From assembly GCA_964434385.1 (NCBI GenBank), contig CAYSUW010000001.1, forward strand, positions 62,001 to 126,000: a stretch of DNA of 64,000 nt, read 5' to 3'. Both the position numbers and the translations under genes were made by a program. Of the stretch, positions 51,796 to 59,446 are shown piece after piece (the first letter of the stretch is position 1; each line of letters opens with the position of its first letter). The notes below the pieces were generated by a model that saw only the letters and a program-made list of their open reading frames with translations, was not told where the DNA came from and made no database searches. This DNA is from GCA-002700125 sp964434385. GTDB taxonomy: Bacteria; Chloroflexota; Dehalococcoidia; Lucifugimonadales; Lucifugimonadaceae.

Positions 51796-52920
51796 ATGGA
51801 AATAAATAAAAAATTCATTTTAGGGTTTGAAAGAAAACAGATAAATCAAGAGATTACTGAAATAGGGCATTCTTCTTATAGAGCTGAACAAATTTGGCAC
51901 TCAATTTACAGAGGTTTTATTTCTGAATTTGATGAAATAAATACTATTCCACAATCATTGATAATTAAACTTAAAAATGATTATATTTTCAATGCAATAG
52001 ATCTTGTAACAAAGGAAATATCTAAAGATAAAAGCACAGATAAATATCTTTGGAAGCTTCTTGATAATGAATATATAGAAACTGTTTTAATGCGGTATGA
52101 TCCCGATGGGCATAGACGTAGACGTAGGACAGTATGTGTTTCAACACAAGCTGGATGCGCTTTGGGATGTACATTTTGCGCAACAGGGCAACAGGGATTC
52201 TCACGACAGTTAACTGTTGCAGAAATAGTTGGACAAGTTCTAAATGTAAAAAAAGATACTGTTAAAGAAAAGAAAAATTTTGTTGATGAACGTAAGTTAA
52301 AAAAGGATGAAATTAATGATTTAACAAATGTAGTATTCATGGGTATGGGAGAGCCTCTGGCCAATTATGACAACACTATGTCTTCTATAAGGATATTGAA
52401 TGATCCCAAAGGATTAAATATAGGAGCAAGACATATAACTATTTCTACAGTAGGTTTGGTTCCTCAAATTATTAAGTTGGCAGAAGAAGATATACAAGTT
52501 AATTTAGCTGTATCTCTTCATGCTCCAGACAATATTACAAGATCAGAAACAATGCCAATAAACAAACGATATCCTGTAGAAGATCTTATAGGAGCATGTA
52601 AAGAATACTTTAGTAAGACGAATAGGAAAATATTTTTTGAATATGTTTTGTTATCTGGTCAGAATGATACTTTAGAACATGCAAATAAATTAAGTGAGTT
52701 GCTTAAAGACTTATTATGTCATGTTAATTTAATACCAGTGAATCCGACTGCAGGGAGTTCTTTAGGAAGATCAAAACAAAATGACATAAAAAAATTTAGA
52801 GAGATACTGTTAAAAAATAATATACCTAGTACTATACGTATGGAAAAAGGAATTGATATAAATGCTGGATGTGGACAGTTGAGATCAAGTTATATAAGTA
52901 TGGTGAAAAAGAATGTCTGA
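51796..52920 (+). CDS. rlmN: 23S rRNA / tRNA adenosine C2-methyltransferase (radical SAM)
   Basis: Radical SAM enzyme that makes 2-methyladenosine in 23S rRNA (A2503) and some tRNAs. The 374-residue product has the cluster motif Cys121-X3-Cys125-X2-Cys128 (GCALGCTFCATG). The C-terminal Cys359 in NAGCGQLRSS is the methyl-carrying cysteine of the family. A short Lys/Glu-rich insert follows the cluster region (about 150-172). The stop overlaps the next gene by 8 bp. Cfr is a less likely alternative, given the housekeeping context. Confidence 0.95.
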   Translation: MEINKKFILGFERKQINQEITEIGHSSYRAEQIWHSIYRGFISEFDEINTIPQSLIIKLKNDYIFNAIDLVTKEISKDKSTDKYLWKLLDNEYIETVLMRYDPDGHRRRRRTVCVSTQAGCALGCTFCATGQQGFSRQLTVAEIVGQVLNVKKDTVKEKKNFVDERKLKKDEINDLTNVVFMGMGEPLANYDNTMSSIRILNDPKGLNIGARHITISTVGLVPQIIKLAEEDIQVNLAVSLHAPDNITRSETMPINKRYPVEDLIGACKEYFSKTNRKIFFEYVLLSGQNDTLEHANKLSELLKDLLCHVNLIPVNPTAGSSLGRSKQNDIKKFREILLKNNIPSTIRMEKGIDINAGCGQLRSSYISMVKKNV

Positions 52921-54046
52921 TATTTTATGGCCTGAAATATATAAAAAACTTGGAGTAAAGCCTGTAATTAATGCACGAAGTTGGGTTACTAATTTAGGTG
53001 GCAGCTTAATGCCTAGAGAAGTTTTATCTGCAATGGATGAAGCATCAAAAGCTTTTATAGATATTGTAGAACTTCACAAAGCAGCAGGAAAAATAATTGC
53101 AAAAATTTGTAAATCTGAATCTGGCCTTGTTACTTCAGGTTGTGCTGCAGGACAAGTATTGATGTCTGCAGCTTGCATTACTGGTACAGACAAAAAATTG
53201 ATTAATGAATTACCTAATCCTTCAACACTTAAAAAAGAGATCTTAATTTTTAAAGGCCAGCGAAATCATTATGATAGGAACTTTGAAATGACTGGTGCAG
53301 TTTTAAAAGAATTCGGCGAGAAAGGTAGTGTGAAGCCAAAGGATTTATATGAAAATATAGATGAAAAAACATGTGCTGTTTCTTTTGCTATGAGTCCTTT
53401 TTTAAGTTTAGGTTTAGGTGTAGAAGAAACAGCTAAAATAGCACATGAATTTAATATACCTTTGATAATCGATGCTTCGGCAGTTCTTCCACCATCCAAG
53501 AATTTTTACAAATTCTTGGATCAAGGCGCAGATATGATTGCTTTTAGTGGAGGTAAAGGGATTAGAGGACCACAAGATACAGGTTTTATTGCAGGTAAAA
53601 AAAATCTTATTGATGCTGCCTTTGAAAATATGATTTGTTTTGATTCTCCCAAGGCAACAATTGGAAGAGCTATGAAAGTTTCTAAGGAAGGTATTGTGGG
53701 TTTAGTTACTGCATTGGAAATGTTTATAGATTCAGATCAAAATGCTATTTACGAATCTTGGAAACAAAAAGCTCAATCTATTGTTGATCAATTAAACAAT
53801 AAACCTGGTTTAAAGATTCAGATTGAAGAAAATGAAAATAGACAAGGACCTCAGGCTGTTTTGTATTTTGAAGAATCTTGGAAAGGGTCAAGTTCCTCAG
53901 AGATAAGAGAATCTCTAGAAAAGAATGACCCACCTATATATGTTGGAGTTGGTGGTGTTTCTGATGAGATAAATATTGTTGTAGTAAATCTTAAAGATGG
54001 CGAAGAAACAATAATTGCAAATAAATTGAATGAATTGTTAGATTAA
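52913..54046 (+). CDS. SelA/DgaE-like PLP-dependent enzyme
   Basis: Fold-type I PLP enzyme of 377 residues related to selenocysteine synthase SelA and D-glucosaminate-6-phosphate ammonia-lyase DgaE. It opens with YKKLGVKPVINARSW, typical of the group. TSGCAAGQ forms the phosphate-binding turn, IIDASA holds the PLP-ring Asp, and SGGKGIRGPQDTG contains the Schiff-base lysine Lys215. It lacks the long N-terminal tRNA-binding part of SelA, so selenocysteine synthesis is unlikely. An ammonia-lyase or other beta-eliminase acting on an amino sugar acid is more likely. It overlaps rlmN by 8 bp and convergent mutS2 by 9 bp. Confidence 0.75.
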   Translation: MSDILWPEIYKKLGVKPVINARSWVTNLGGSLMPREVLSAMDEASKAFIDIVELHKAAGKIIAKICKSESGLVTSGCAAGQVLMSAACITGTDKKLINELPNPSTLKKEILIFKGQRNHYDRNFEMTGAVLKEFGEKGSVKPKDLYENIDEKTCAVSFAMSPFLSLGLGVEETAKIAHEFNIPLIIDASAVLPPSKNFYKFLDQGADMIAFSGGKGIRGPQDTGFIAGKKNLIDAAFENMICFDSPKATIGRAMKVSKEGIVGLVTALEMFIDSDQNAIYESWKQKAQSIVDQLNNKPGLKIQIEENENRQGPQAVLYFEESWKGSSSSEIRESLEKNDPPIYVGVGGVSDEINIVVVNLKDGEETIIANKLNELLD

Positions 54047-56428
54047 TTTAATTAAAGTAATACTTTCTTCACCAAATTTATTTTTTTCATATTTGAATGA
54101 TTCAACTTCAGATATTCTTGAAAGAATTAATTTTACTTCTTGTTGAAGAATTTTTTTCCCTACTCCATGGATGATTTTGCATTCTGTTAAGTCATTTAAT
54201 AAACACTCGTCAATAAATTTGATTATAGAGTCATATAATTGGGCAGTCCTCATTCCACGTATATCTAGAGTTGATAGTATAGGAGATAGTTTTTGATTAT
54301 AAGCAGAGGACACTTTTTTATCTTTTTTCTTATTTTCTGAAAGGTTATCTATTTTTATAATTCTTTCACCAGGTAACTCGATAATCACTTTACCTAAAAG
54401 AAGTTTAAATTTATTTCCAGGTAATATTTCTTTAATTATTGCTGTTGTATTCATTCCAAAGATCCTAACAGAATCTCCTAAGATTAAATTTTGAGGTAGA
54501 TTAATTCTATTTTCATCATTTATTGATGTGTCAAGAGAATTATTTGAGAGTATTGATTTTTCAATATTCTTTATGTTCTTTTTTATTACTTTTCTTTCAT
54601 TCAAAGATTCTATTTGTTTAATATTATTTACTTCTAGTCTCTTTTTTCTGATATATGACAACAACTTTGTTCTTGTTTCCTCTATAAGTTCTTTTTGTTG
54701 ATTACTGAAATTTGTGAATTCTTCGGATAATGATTTTTTTTCTTTAATTAAATCAGATTTAATGTTATCTATTTCTTGTAACTTTAAATGGATTTCTTTT
54801 TTATCGGTTTGAATTTTCTTTAATGACTCCTGAGATTTTTTATAATTTGAATCAATTAATGATTTCGCATATTTAATGATTTTTTTCTCCATCCCTAAGT
54901 TTGTTGCTACTGAAATTGCATAACTAATACTAGGATGTCCAAGTGTTAATTTATATGTGGGCAACATGGTTTTAGGATCTAAGTCAACACTTGCATTAAT
55001 ACAACCAGTGGTTTTATCAGCAAACTCAGTAACATTTCTATGATGAGTAGTAATTATGGTGGGAACTTTTTTATCAGCAAGTTCATTTAATATAGCACAA
55101 GCTAAAGCAGATCCCTCTACAGGATCAGTTCCAGTACCTAATTCATCCAAAAGAACTAATGTTTTTGGGGAAGTTTTATTTAGGATATTAATCACATTTT
55201 TTATATGAGCAGAAAATGTAGAAGTTGAATTATTTAGATCTTGTTGGTCACCAATGTCGATAAATATTTTTTCGAAAACTGCTAATTTGCTTTTCGAATT
55301 AGCAGTAATTCTGAGGCCACTTTGATGCATCAAAGATAAAATTCCTACAGTTTTTAATGCTACAGTTTTTCCACCTGTGTTTGGCCCAGTAATTACCAAA
55401 CAGTTAAAGTTAGGTCCTATGGAAATATCAATGGGGACTGCTTCTTTTCCAAGTAATGGATGCCTTGCATCTTTTAACATGATTGATGAATTAGAAGTTT
55501 CAAAATTTGTAGAAATTACTTGAGAGGCATTCATTTTGATACTTAATTTAGATCTAGCTACTATAAAATCAATTTTTGATATTGATAAGAATGCTTTTGA
55601 AATAGTTTCAAAGTTTGAAGATATTAATCTAGATAAATTTCTTAATATTCTTTCTTCTTCTCTTATAATTAGAGCAGATATTTCTCTCCATTCATTGCAA
55701 AGATTTACTGCTTCTAGTGGCTCTATAAAAAGTGTGGAACCAGATTGTGAAACATCATGGACAATACCAGGAACACTTTTTCTATTTTCAGGTTTTATTT
55801 CCAATACTAATCTATTGTTTTTAGAAGAGATAATTGATGATTGTAGAAAATTTTTGTTTATTTTTTCCTGATATTTAGAAAGAAAACGTGTTAATTTTTC
55901 ATATTTTACTTTTGTCTCAGATCTTAGTTTCTTCAATTCATTACTGGCTTTATCTAAGATGATTCCATTATCGGAAATTTGTTTTATGATTTGATTTTTT
56001 ATATCAGTAAAATTTTCAATTTTTAAGGATAAGTTATTTAAATGAGGAATTTTTTTACTATGATTTTTTATATTTTCTTTTAATTCATTAGATAATTTAA
56101 GAAAATTTGAAATATTTATTAATGATTTTCCTGAAATCACTCCTCCTAGTTTTACTTCTTCCAGGTCGCTTGTAAAATCTATTATTGAATCAAAAGAAAT
56201 ATAATCTCCTTCGTTTAGCAATAATATACCTTCTTCTGTCTCTTCATGTAATTGACAAGTTAATTGGAAATTTGTTGAAGGTTTAAAGTCTCTAGAGATT
56301 TCTTCAGATTTTCTTAATGAAGTACATCTAGAAAGATATTTTCGAATAGTACTGAATTCTAATAATTCTTCAACATTTGAAGATGAAAAAAAAGAATTGT
56401 TATTTTTTACCATATTTATAATTTTCAT
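54038..56428 (-). CDS. mutS2: Endonuclease MutS2
   Basis: MutS-homologue ATPase with a C-terminal nuclease. In this family it suppresses recombination or rescues collided ribosomes; it is not classical mismatch repair. The 796-residue product lacks the mismatch-binding domain. It has core and lever helices, Walker A TGPNTGGKT near 343-351, LVLLDELGTGTDP (Walker B), a long coiled-coil stretch at about 515-620, and a C-terminal Smr domain with LDIRGMRT and HGVGKK (about 720-796). No Shine-Dalgarno sequence is visible; the ATG is directly preceded by an AAT trinucleotide run. Met6 at 56413 is an alternative start. Confidence 0.94.
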   Translation of the reverse strand: MKIINMVKNNNSFFSSSNVEELLEFSTIRKYLSRCTSLRKSEEISRDFKPSTNFQLTCQLHEETEEGILLLNEGDYISFDSIIDFTSDLEEVKLGGVISGKSLINISNFLKLSNELKENIKNHSKKIPHLNNLSLKIENFTDIKNQIIKQISDNGIILDKASNELKKLRSETKVKYEKLTRFLSKYQEKINKNFLQSSIISSKNNRLVLEIKPENRKSVPGIVHDVSQSGSTLFIEPLEAVNLCNEWREISALIIREEERILRNLSRLISSNFETISKAFLSISKIDFIVARSKLSIKMNASQVISTNFETSNSSIMLKDARHPLLGKEAVPIDISIGPNFNCLVITGPNTGGKTVALKTVGILSLMHQSGLRITANSKSKLAVFEKIFIDIGDQQDLNNSTSTFSAHIKNVINILNKTSPKTLVLLDELGTGTDPVEGSALACAILNELADKKVPTIITTHHRNVTEFADKTTGCINASVDLDPKTMLPTYKLTLGHPSISYAISVATNLGMEKKIIKYAKSLIDSNYKKSQESLKKIQTDKKEIHLKLQEIDNIKSDLIKEKKSLSEEFTNFSNQQKELIEETRTKLLSYIRKKRLEVNNIKQIESLNERKVIKKNIKNIEKSILSNNSLDTSINDENRINLPQNLILGDSVRIFGMNTTAIIKEILPGNKFKLLLGKVIIELPGERIIKIDNLSENKKKDKKVSSAYNQKLSPILSTLDIRGMRTAQLYDSIIKFIDECLLNDLTECKIIHGVGKKILQQEVKLILSRISEVESFKYEKNKFGEESITLIKLI

Positions 56429-56450
56429 TATTATTATTATTATTATTATT
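56427..56450. repeat. (ATT)8 microsatellite at the mutS2 start codon
   Basis: Eight perfect ATT units on the plus strand run into the complement of the mutS2 ATG, so the coding strand reads as an AAT series ending at the start codon. It occupies the place where a ribosome-binding site would be expected. Confidence 0.9.
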
Positions 56451-56520
56451 AATTATCTTATTAAATGGGAACTTTTGAAATCTATTATCTATTAATAAAT
56501 TAGTGAATATGTAAGTTTAT

Positions 56521-56904
56521 ATGAGTAAATTATGGAAAAAATATTTTGATAAAGGGTTAGATTCTGCTAAGAATGGACAACTTGAGTCTTCAATAGCATA
56601 TTTTGAAAGGTCTGCGAAATTAAATCCTTTGAATTCAGAAATTGTCTACAATTTAGGAACAGCTTATTTAACTCTAGGAATGCCAGAAGATGCTATAAAA
56701 TCATTTTCTGTAGCAATAAAACTTGATAGTAATAATTCAGATGCTTTTGCGAACAGGTCAATAGCTTATGCTTATAACGGAGATAAGCATAGTAGTGAAA
56801 TAGACTATAAACAAGCTGTTATTAAAGGTGCAGATCCCAAACAATTGAGATTAATTATAGAAAAAGCTATAGTAAACTCTACTTCAAGCAAAGAAAAAAA
56901 ATAA
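56521..56904 (+). CDS. Small TPR-repeat protein
   Basis: A 127-residue protein made mainly of three tetratricopeptide units between about residues 5 and 105. Consensus positions are visible in SSIAYFERSAKLNPLNSEIV, YNLGTAYLTLGMPEDAIKSF and AFANRSIAYAYNGDKHSSE. The C-terminus is Lys/Ser rich. There is no signal peptide or membrane span, so it is a likely cytoplasmic adaptor with an unknown partner. It is divergent from mutS2 and ends 6 bp before a MerR-type gene. Confidence 0.75.
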   Translation: MSKLWKKYFDKGLDSAKNGQLESSIAYFERSAKLNPLNSEIVYNLGTAYLTLGMPEDAIKSFSVAIKLDSNNSDAFANRSIAYAYNGDKHSSEIDYKQAVIKGADPKQLRLIIEKAIVNSTSSKEKK

Positions 56905-56910
56905 AAATAT

Positions 56911-57570
56911 TTAAATCAATCTTTGTTCTAGTTCTCTGAGTTTATTTAATCTCATGATATTTCTGATTATTTCAAAATCACCAATAATTTTTTCTTTAGT
57001 TTCTTGATTATAACTTCTTGAATTTTTCAGGTGTTCAAGTAAGAATAATGCTTCTGCTTCAGAAAGAGGTTCATATTCACTATGACGTTCAATAACTTCA
57101 AGAGGAATTCCATTATCGATTAATTCTTTGATAGATTTTCCGAGAGAAATTTCTGAATAATTGAAATAAATATTATTGTTATTGTCTTTTTGAGGTTTTC
57201 TAATTATTGATTTTTCTACTAAAACATCGAATAAAAATTTCTCAAGACCTGTAAGTTCAAGAAATTCGTTGAGATTTTTTGCTGCTAAACTTTTTATTTT
57301 TTGCTGTTGAGAATCATCTTTGTTTTTTTCTGATTTTTGATCCGAAGAATCATTTAAAATATATTTAATCATTTTCAAAGGAATTTTTTCATTCCTCATT
57401 TTCACAATATTTTTTAATAATTCTACTGATGATTCAGGAAACAGTGCTCTAGTTTTGGATGTTTTTAATGGAGGAGGAATAACTTTATTTCTTATATAGA
57501 AATTAATTGCAGAAGTAGTAAGTCCAGTGATTTTAGAAAGTTTCCCAATCGATATACTGTTGTTATCCAT
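56911..57570 (-). CDS. MerR-family transcriptional regulator
   Basis: A 219-residue regulator. The N-terminal winged HTH is of MerR type: SIGKLSKITGLTTSAINFYIRNKVIPPP, with the HTH at about 6-24 and the wing near 34-50, followed by the usual helix with LLKNIVKMRNEKIPLKMIKYIL. The remaining 140 residues are helical with no cysteine pattern, so metal sensing is unlikely. Effector binding by a hydrophobic ligand would fit its place as the last gene behind an ABC exporter and an MMPL protein. Confidence 0.82.
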   Translation of the reverse strand: MDNNSISIGKLSKITGLTTSAINFYIRNKVIPPPLKTSKTRALFPESSVELLKNIVKMRNEKIPLKMIKYILNDSSDQKSEKNKDDSQQQKIKSLAAKNLNEFLELTGLEKFLFDVLVEKSIIRKPQKDNNNNIYFNYSEISLGKSIKELIDNGIPLEVIERHSEYEPLSEAEALFLLEHLKNSRSYNQETKEKIIGDFEIIRNIMRLNKLRELEQRLI

Positions 57571-57611
57571 ATTATTATTATAAATAAATTAGTTAATAAT
57601 GGAATTATTAA

Positions 57612-58676
57612 TTATTCCCACTTGAAAGTTTTTGCACATATTAAGAATGCTATTACAAGCCAAATAATTGTGAATCCTAACTGAGGTAAAGTAGAAATTG
57701 TACTGTTACCATAAAGTGCGGAATTTCTTATTCCACTCGCTATATGAGTTAATGGTAGTGCATTGCTGATATATCCTACAAATTTAGGAAAAAATTCAAT
57801 AGGAAAAAACACTCCAGATAAAAAGAGCATTGGGAATGTCACTAAATTTGCTAGAGCCGGTGCGCTTTCTTCACTTGGAGCAAGACTTGAAATTGCAAGA
57901 CCTATAGATAAAAACAATATTCCACCTAATAATGAGAAGAATAAGATATTTATCCATGCAAATATATTTCCTTGTCCAACTGATAATCTTAAAACAAATA
58001 CCCCCATCAGAAGCAATATGATAGTTTGAGCTATGATTATTGATACTCTTGCAATTAAGTGTCCAACTATAAATTGAGAAGGTGAGATTGGAGTAGCTTG
58101 AAGACGTTTTAAAACTCCTTGTTTTTTATAACTTAATAGAGTGAAAATAACAGAGAAAATTCCATTTTGCATTATTGCCATAGCTATTAAACCAGGTACC
58201 ACAAACCCCTTATATCCCTGATAAGTAATATCTGCAACATTAGATTGAACATATTCAGAAATTTCATCAGGATCTAATGTAGATGCTAGTAAGTTTTCAA
58301 CAAGTTGTAATTCGGCTTTGTCTCCTTTTCTAGATGTAATCGAAGGCTTACTTAATGTTGGAGTTTCCTCATCAAAATTATCAGGTAATTCTATAAAAGC
58401 AGCTATACTTCCTTTTTCTAATGCGTTGTAAGCTTCATCAGATGATTCAATTTTCACAATGTTTATTACATTTGATTCTTCTAATTTTTGAATAGTTGAT
58501 TCTGCTTGATTAGAATTATTTAAAATTCCCACGTTAGGTGCAGAATATCCTATAATTTTAAGATTACCGAAGACTAACATTGTAACTATTGGAAAAAATA
58601 GAGACCAAAATATTGATTGTTTTCTCCTGAAAAACATTTTGCTTACAGCTATTATAAAACTGAGATATATTTTCAT
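57612..58676 (-). CDS. ABC-2 type exporter permease
   Basis: A 354-residue permease with one N-terminal transmembrane segment, an extracytoplasmic loop of about 130 residues (residues 40-170), then five more spans. The motif region GVLKRLQATPISPSQFIVGHL and the final FPMLFLSGVFFPIEFFP are typical of ABC2_membrane/YhgE-type drug or lipid exporters. It probably forms a homodimer with the ATPase encoded one base upstream (ATG and stop share a base). Substrate unknown. Confidence 0.88.
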   Translation of the reverse strand: MKIYLSFIIAVSKMFFRRKQSIFWSLFFPIVTMLVFGNLKIIGYSAPNVGILNNSNQAESTIQKLEESNVINIVKIESSDEAYNALEKGSIAAFIELPDNFDEETPTLSKPSITSRKGDKAELQLVENLLASTLDPDEISEYVQSNVADITYQGYKGFVVPGLIAMAIMQNGIFSVIFTLLSYKKQGVLKRLQATPISPSQFIVGHLIARVSIIIAQTIILLLMGVFVLRLSVGQGNIFAWINILFFSLLGGILFLSIGLAISSLAPSEESAPALANLVTFPMLFLSGVFFPIEFFPKFVGYISNALPLTHIASGIRNSALYGNSTISTLPQLGFTIIWLVIAFLICAKTFKWE

Positions 58677-59425
58677 TAGTCTTCTCTTAAACTTTTACCA
58701 GTTAGGTTTATAAATACATCTTCTAAAGTGGCTTCTCTTACTTTTTTTGTAGACTTAAAGCCTGATTTAGTTAATTCATCAATTAAATTAGATGGAGAAT
58801 TGATTTTGATAATTTTTCCTTCATCAATTATTGCTACTCTGTCACATAAAATTTCTGCTTCTTCCATATAATGAGTGGTTAGCACTATAGTTTTTCCATC
58901 CTTTTGAAAAGATTTTATGAGATCCCACATATTTCTTCTTGCTTGAGGGTCTAATCCTGTAGTAGGTTCATCGAAAAACAATACTTTTGGGTTGTTTACT
59001 AAAGCTACTGCAATAGATAATCTTTGTTTTTGTCCTCCTGATAAAGGTTTAAAATACGAATCCTTTTTCTTTAAAAGACCAACTCTATCTAGAATTTCAT
59101 TTGAATCAACAGTTGATGAATACAAATCAGCGAATAACTCTACTATTTCACTAAGACTTAGTTCCTCGAAAAAATTTACAGATTGGAGTTGAACTCCTAT
59201 GATACTTTTTACTTTTTTTGTTTCTTTACTAACATCGAAATTGTTTATAGTAGCTTCTCCACTAGATGGTTTCCTTAATCCTTCTAATATTTCTACTGTA
59301 GTTGTTTTTCCTGCTCCATTAGGGCCAAGCAAGCCAAATACTTCTCCTTTGCTAACTTTGAAACTTATACCATCTACTGCTGCTATGTTTTCGTATTTTT
59401 TTGTTAAATTTTTTACATCAATCAT
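58676..59425 (-). CDS. ABC exporter ATP-binding protein (CcmA/DrrA type)
   Basis: A 249-residue ATPase. Walker A is GPNGAGKTT (34-42), the signature is LSGGQKQRLSIAVAL, Walker B is VLFFDEPTTGLDP and the switch is LTTHYMEEAE. The C-terminal TLEDVFINLTGKSLRE ending is characteristic of multidrug-type CcmA/DrrA ATPases paired with ABC-2 permeases. It is 21 bp downstream of the MMPL gene, which suggests one operon. Confidence 0.9.
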   Translation of the reverse strand: MIDVKNLTKKYENIAAVDGISFKVSKGEVFGLLGPNGAGKTTTVEILEGLRKPSSGEATINNFDVSKETKKVKSIIGVQLQSVNFFEELSLSEIVELFADLYSSTVDSNEILDRVGLLKKKDSYFKPLSGGQKQRLSIAVALVNNPKVLFFDEPTTGLDPQARRNMWDLIKSFQKDGKTIVLTTHYMEEAEILCDRVAIIDEGKIIKINSPSNLIDELTKSGFKSTKKVREATLEDVFINLTGKSLRED

Positions 59426-59446
59426 TTAAATGAAATTAGTGGGGTA

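Noticed and set aside
52913..54046. Selenocysteine synthase (SelA)
   Set aside because: The N-terminal tRNA-Sec-binding domain is absent and no selB, selD or tRNA-Sec is seen in the window.
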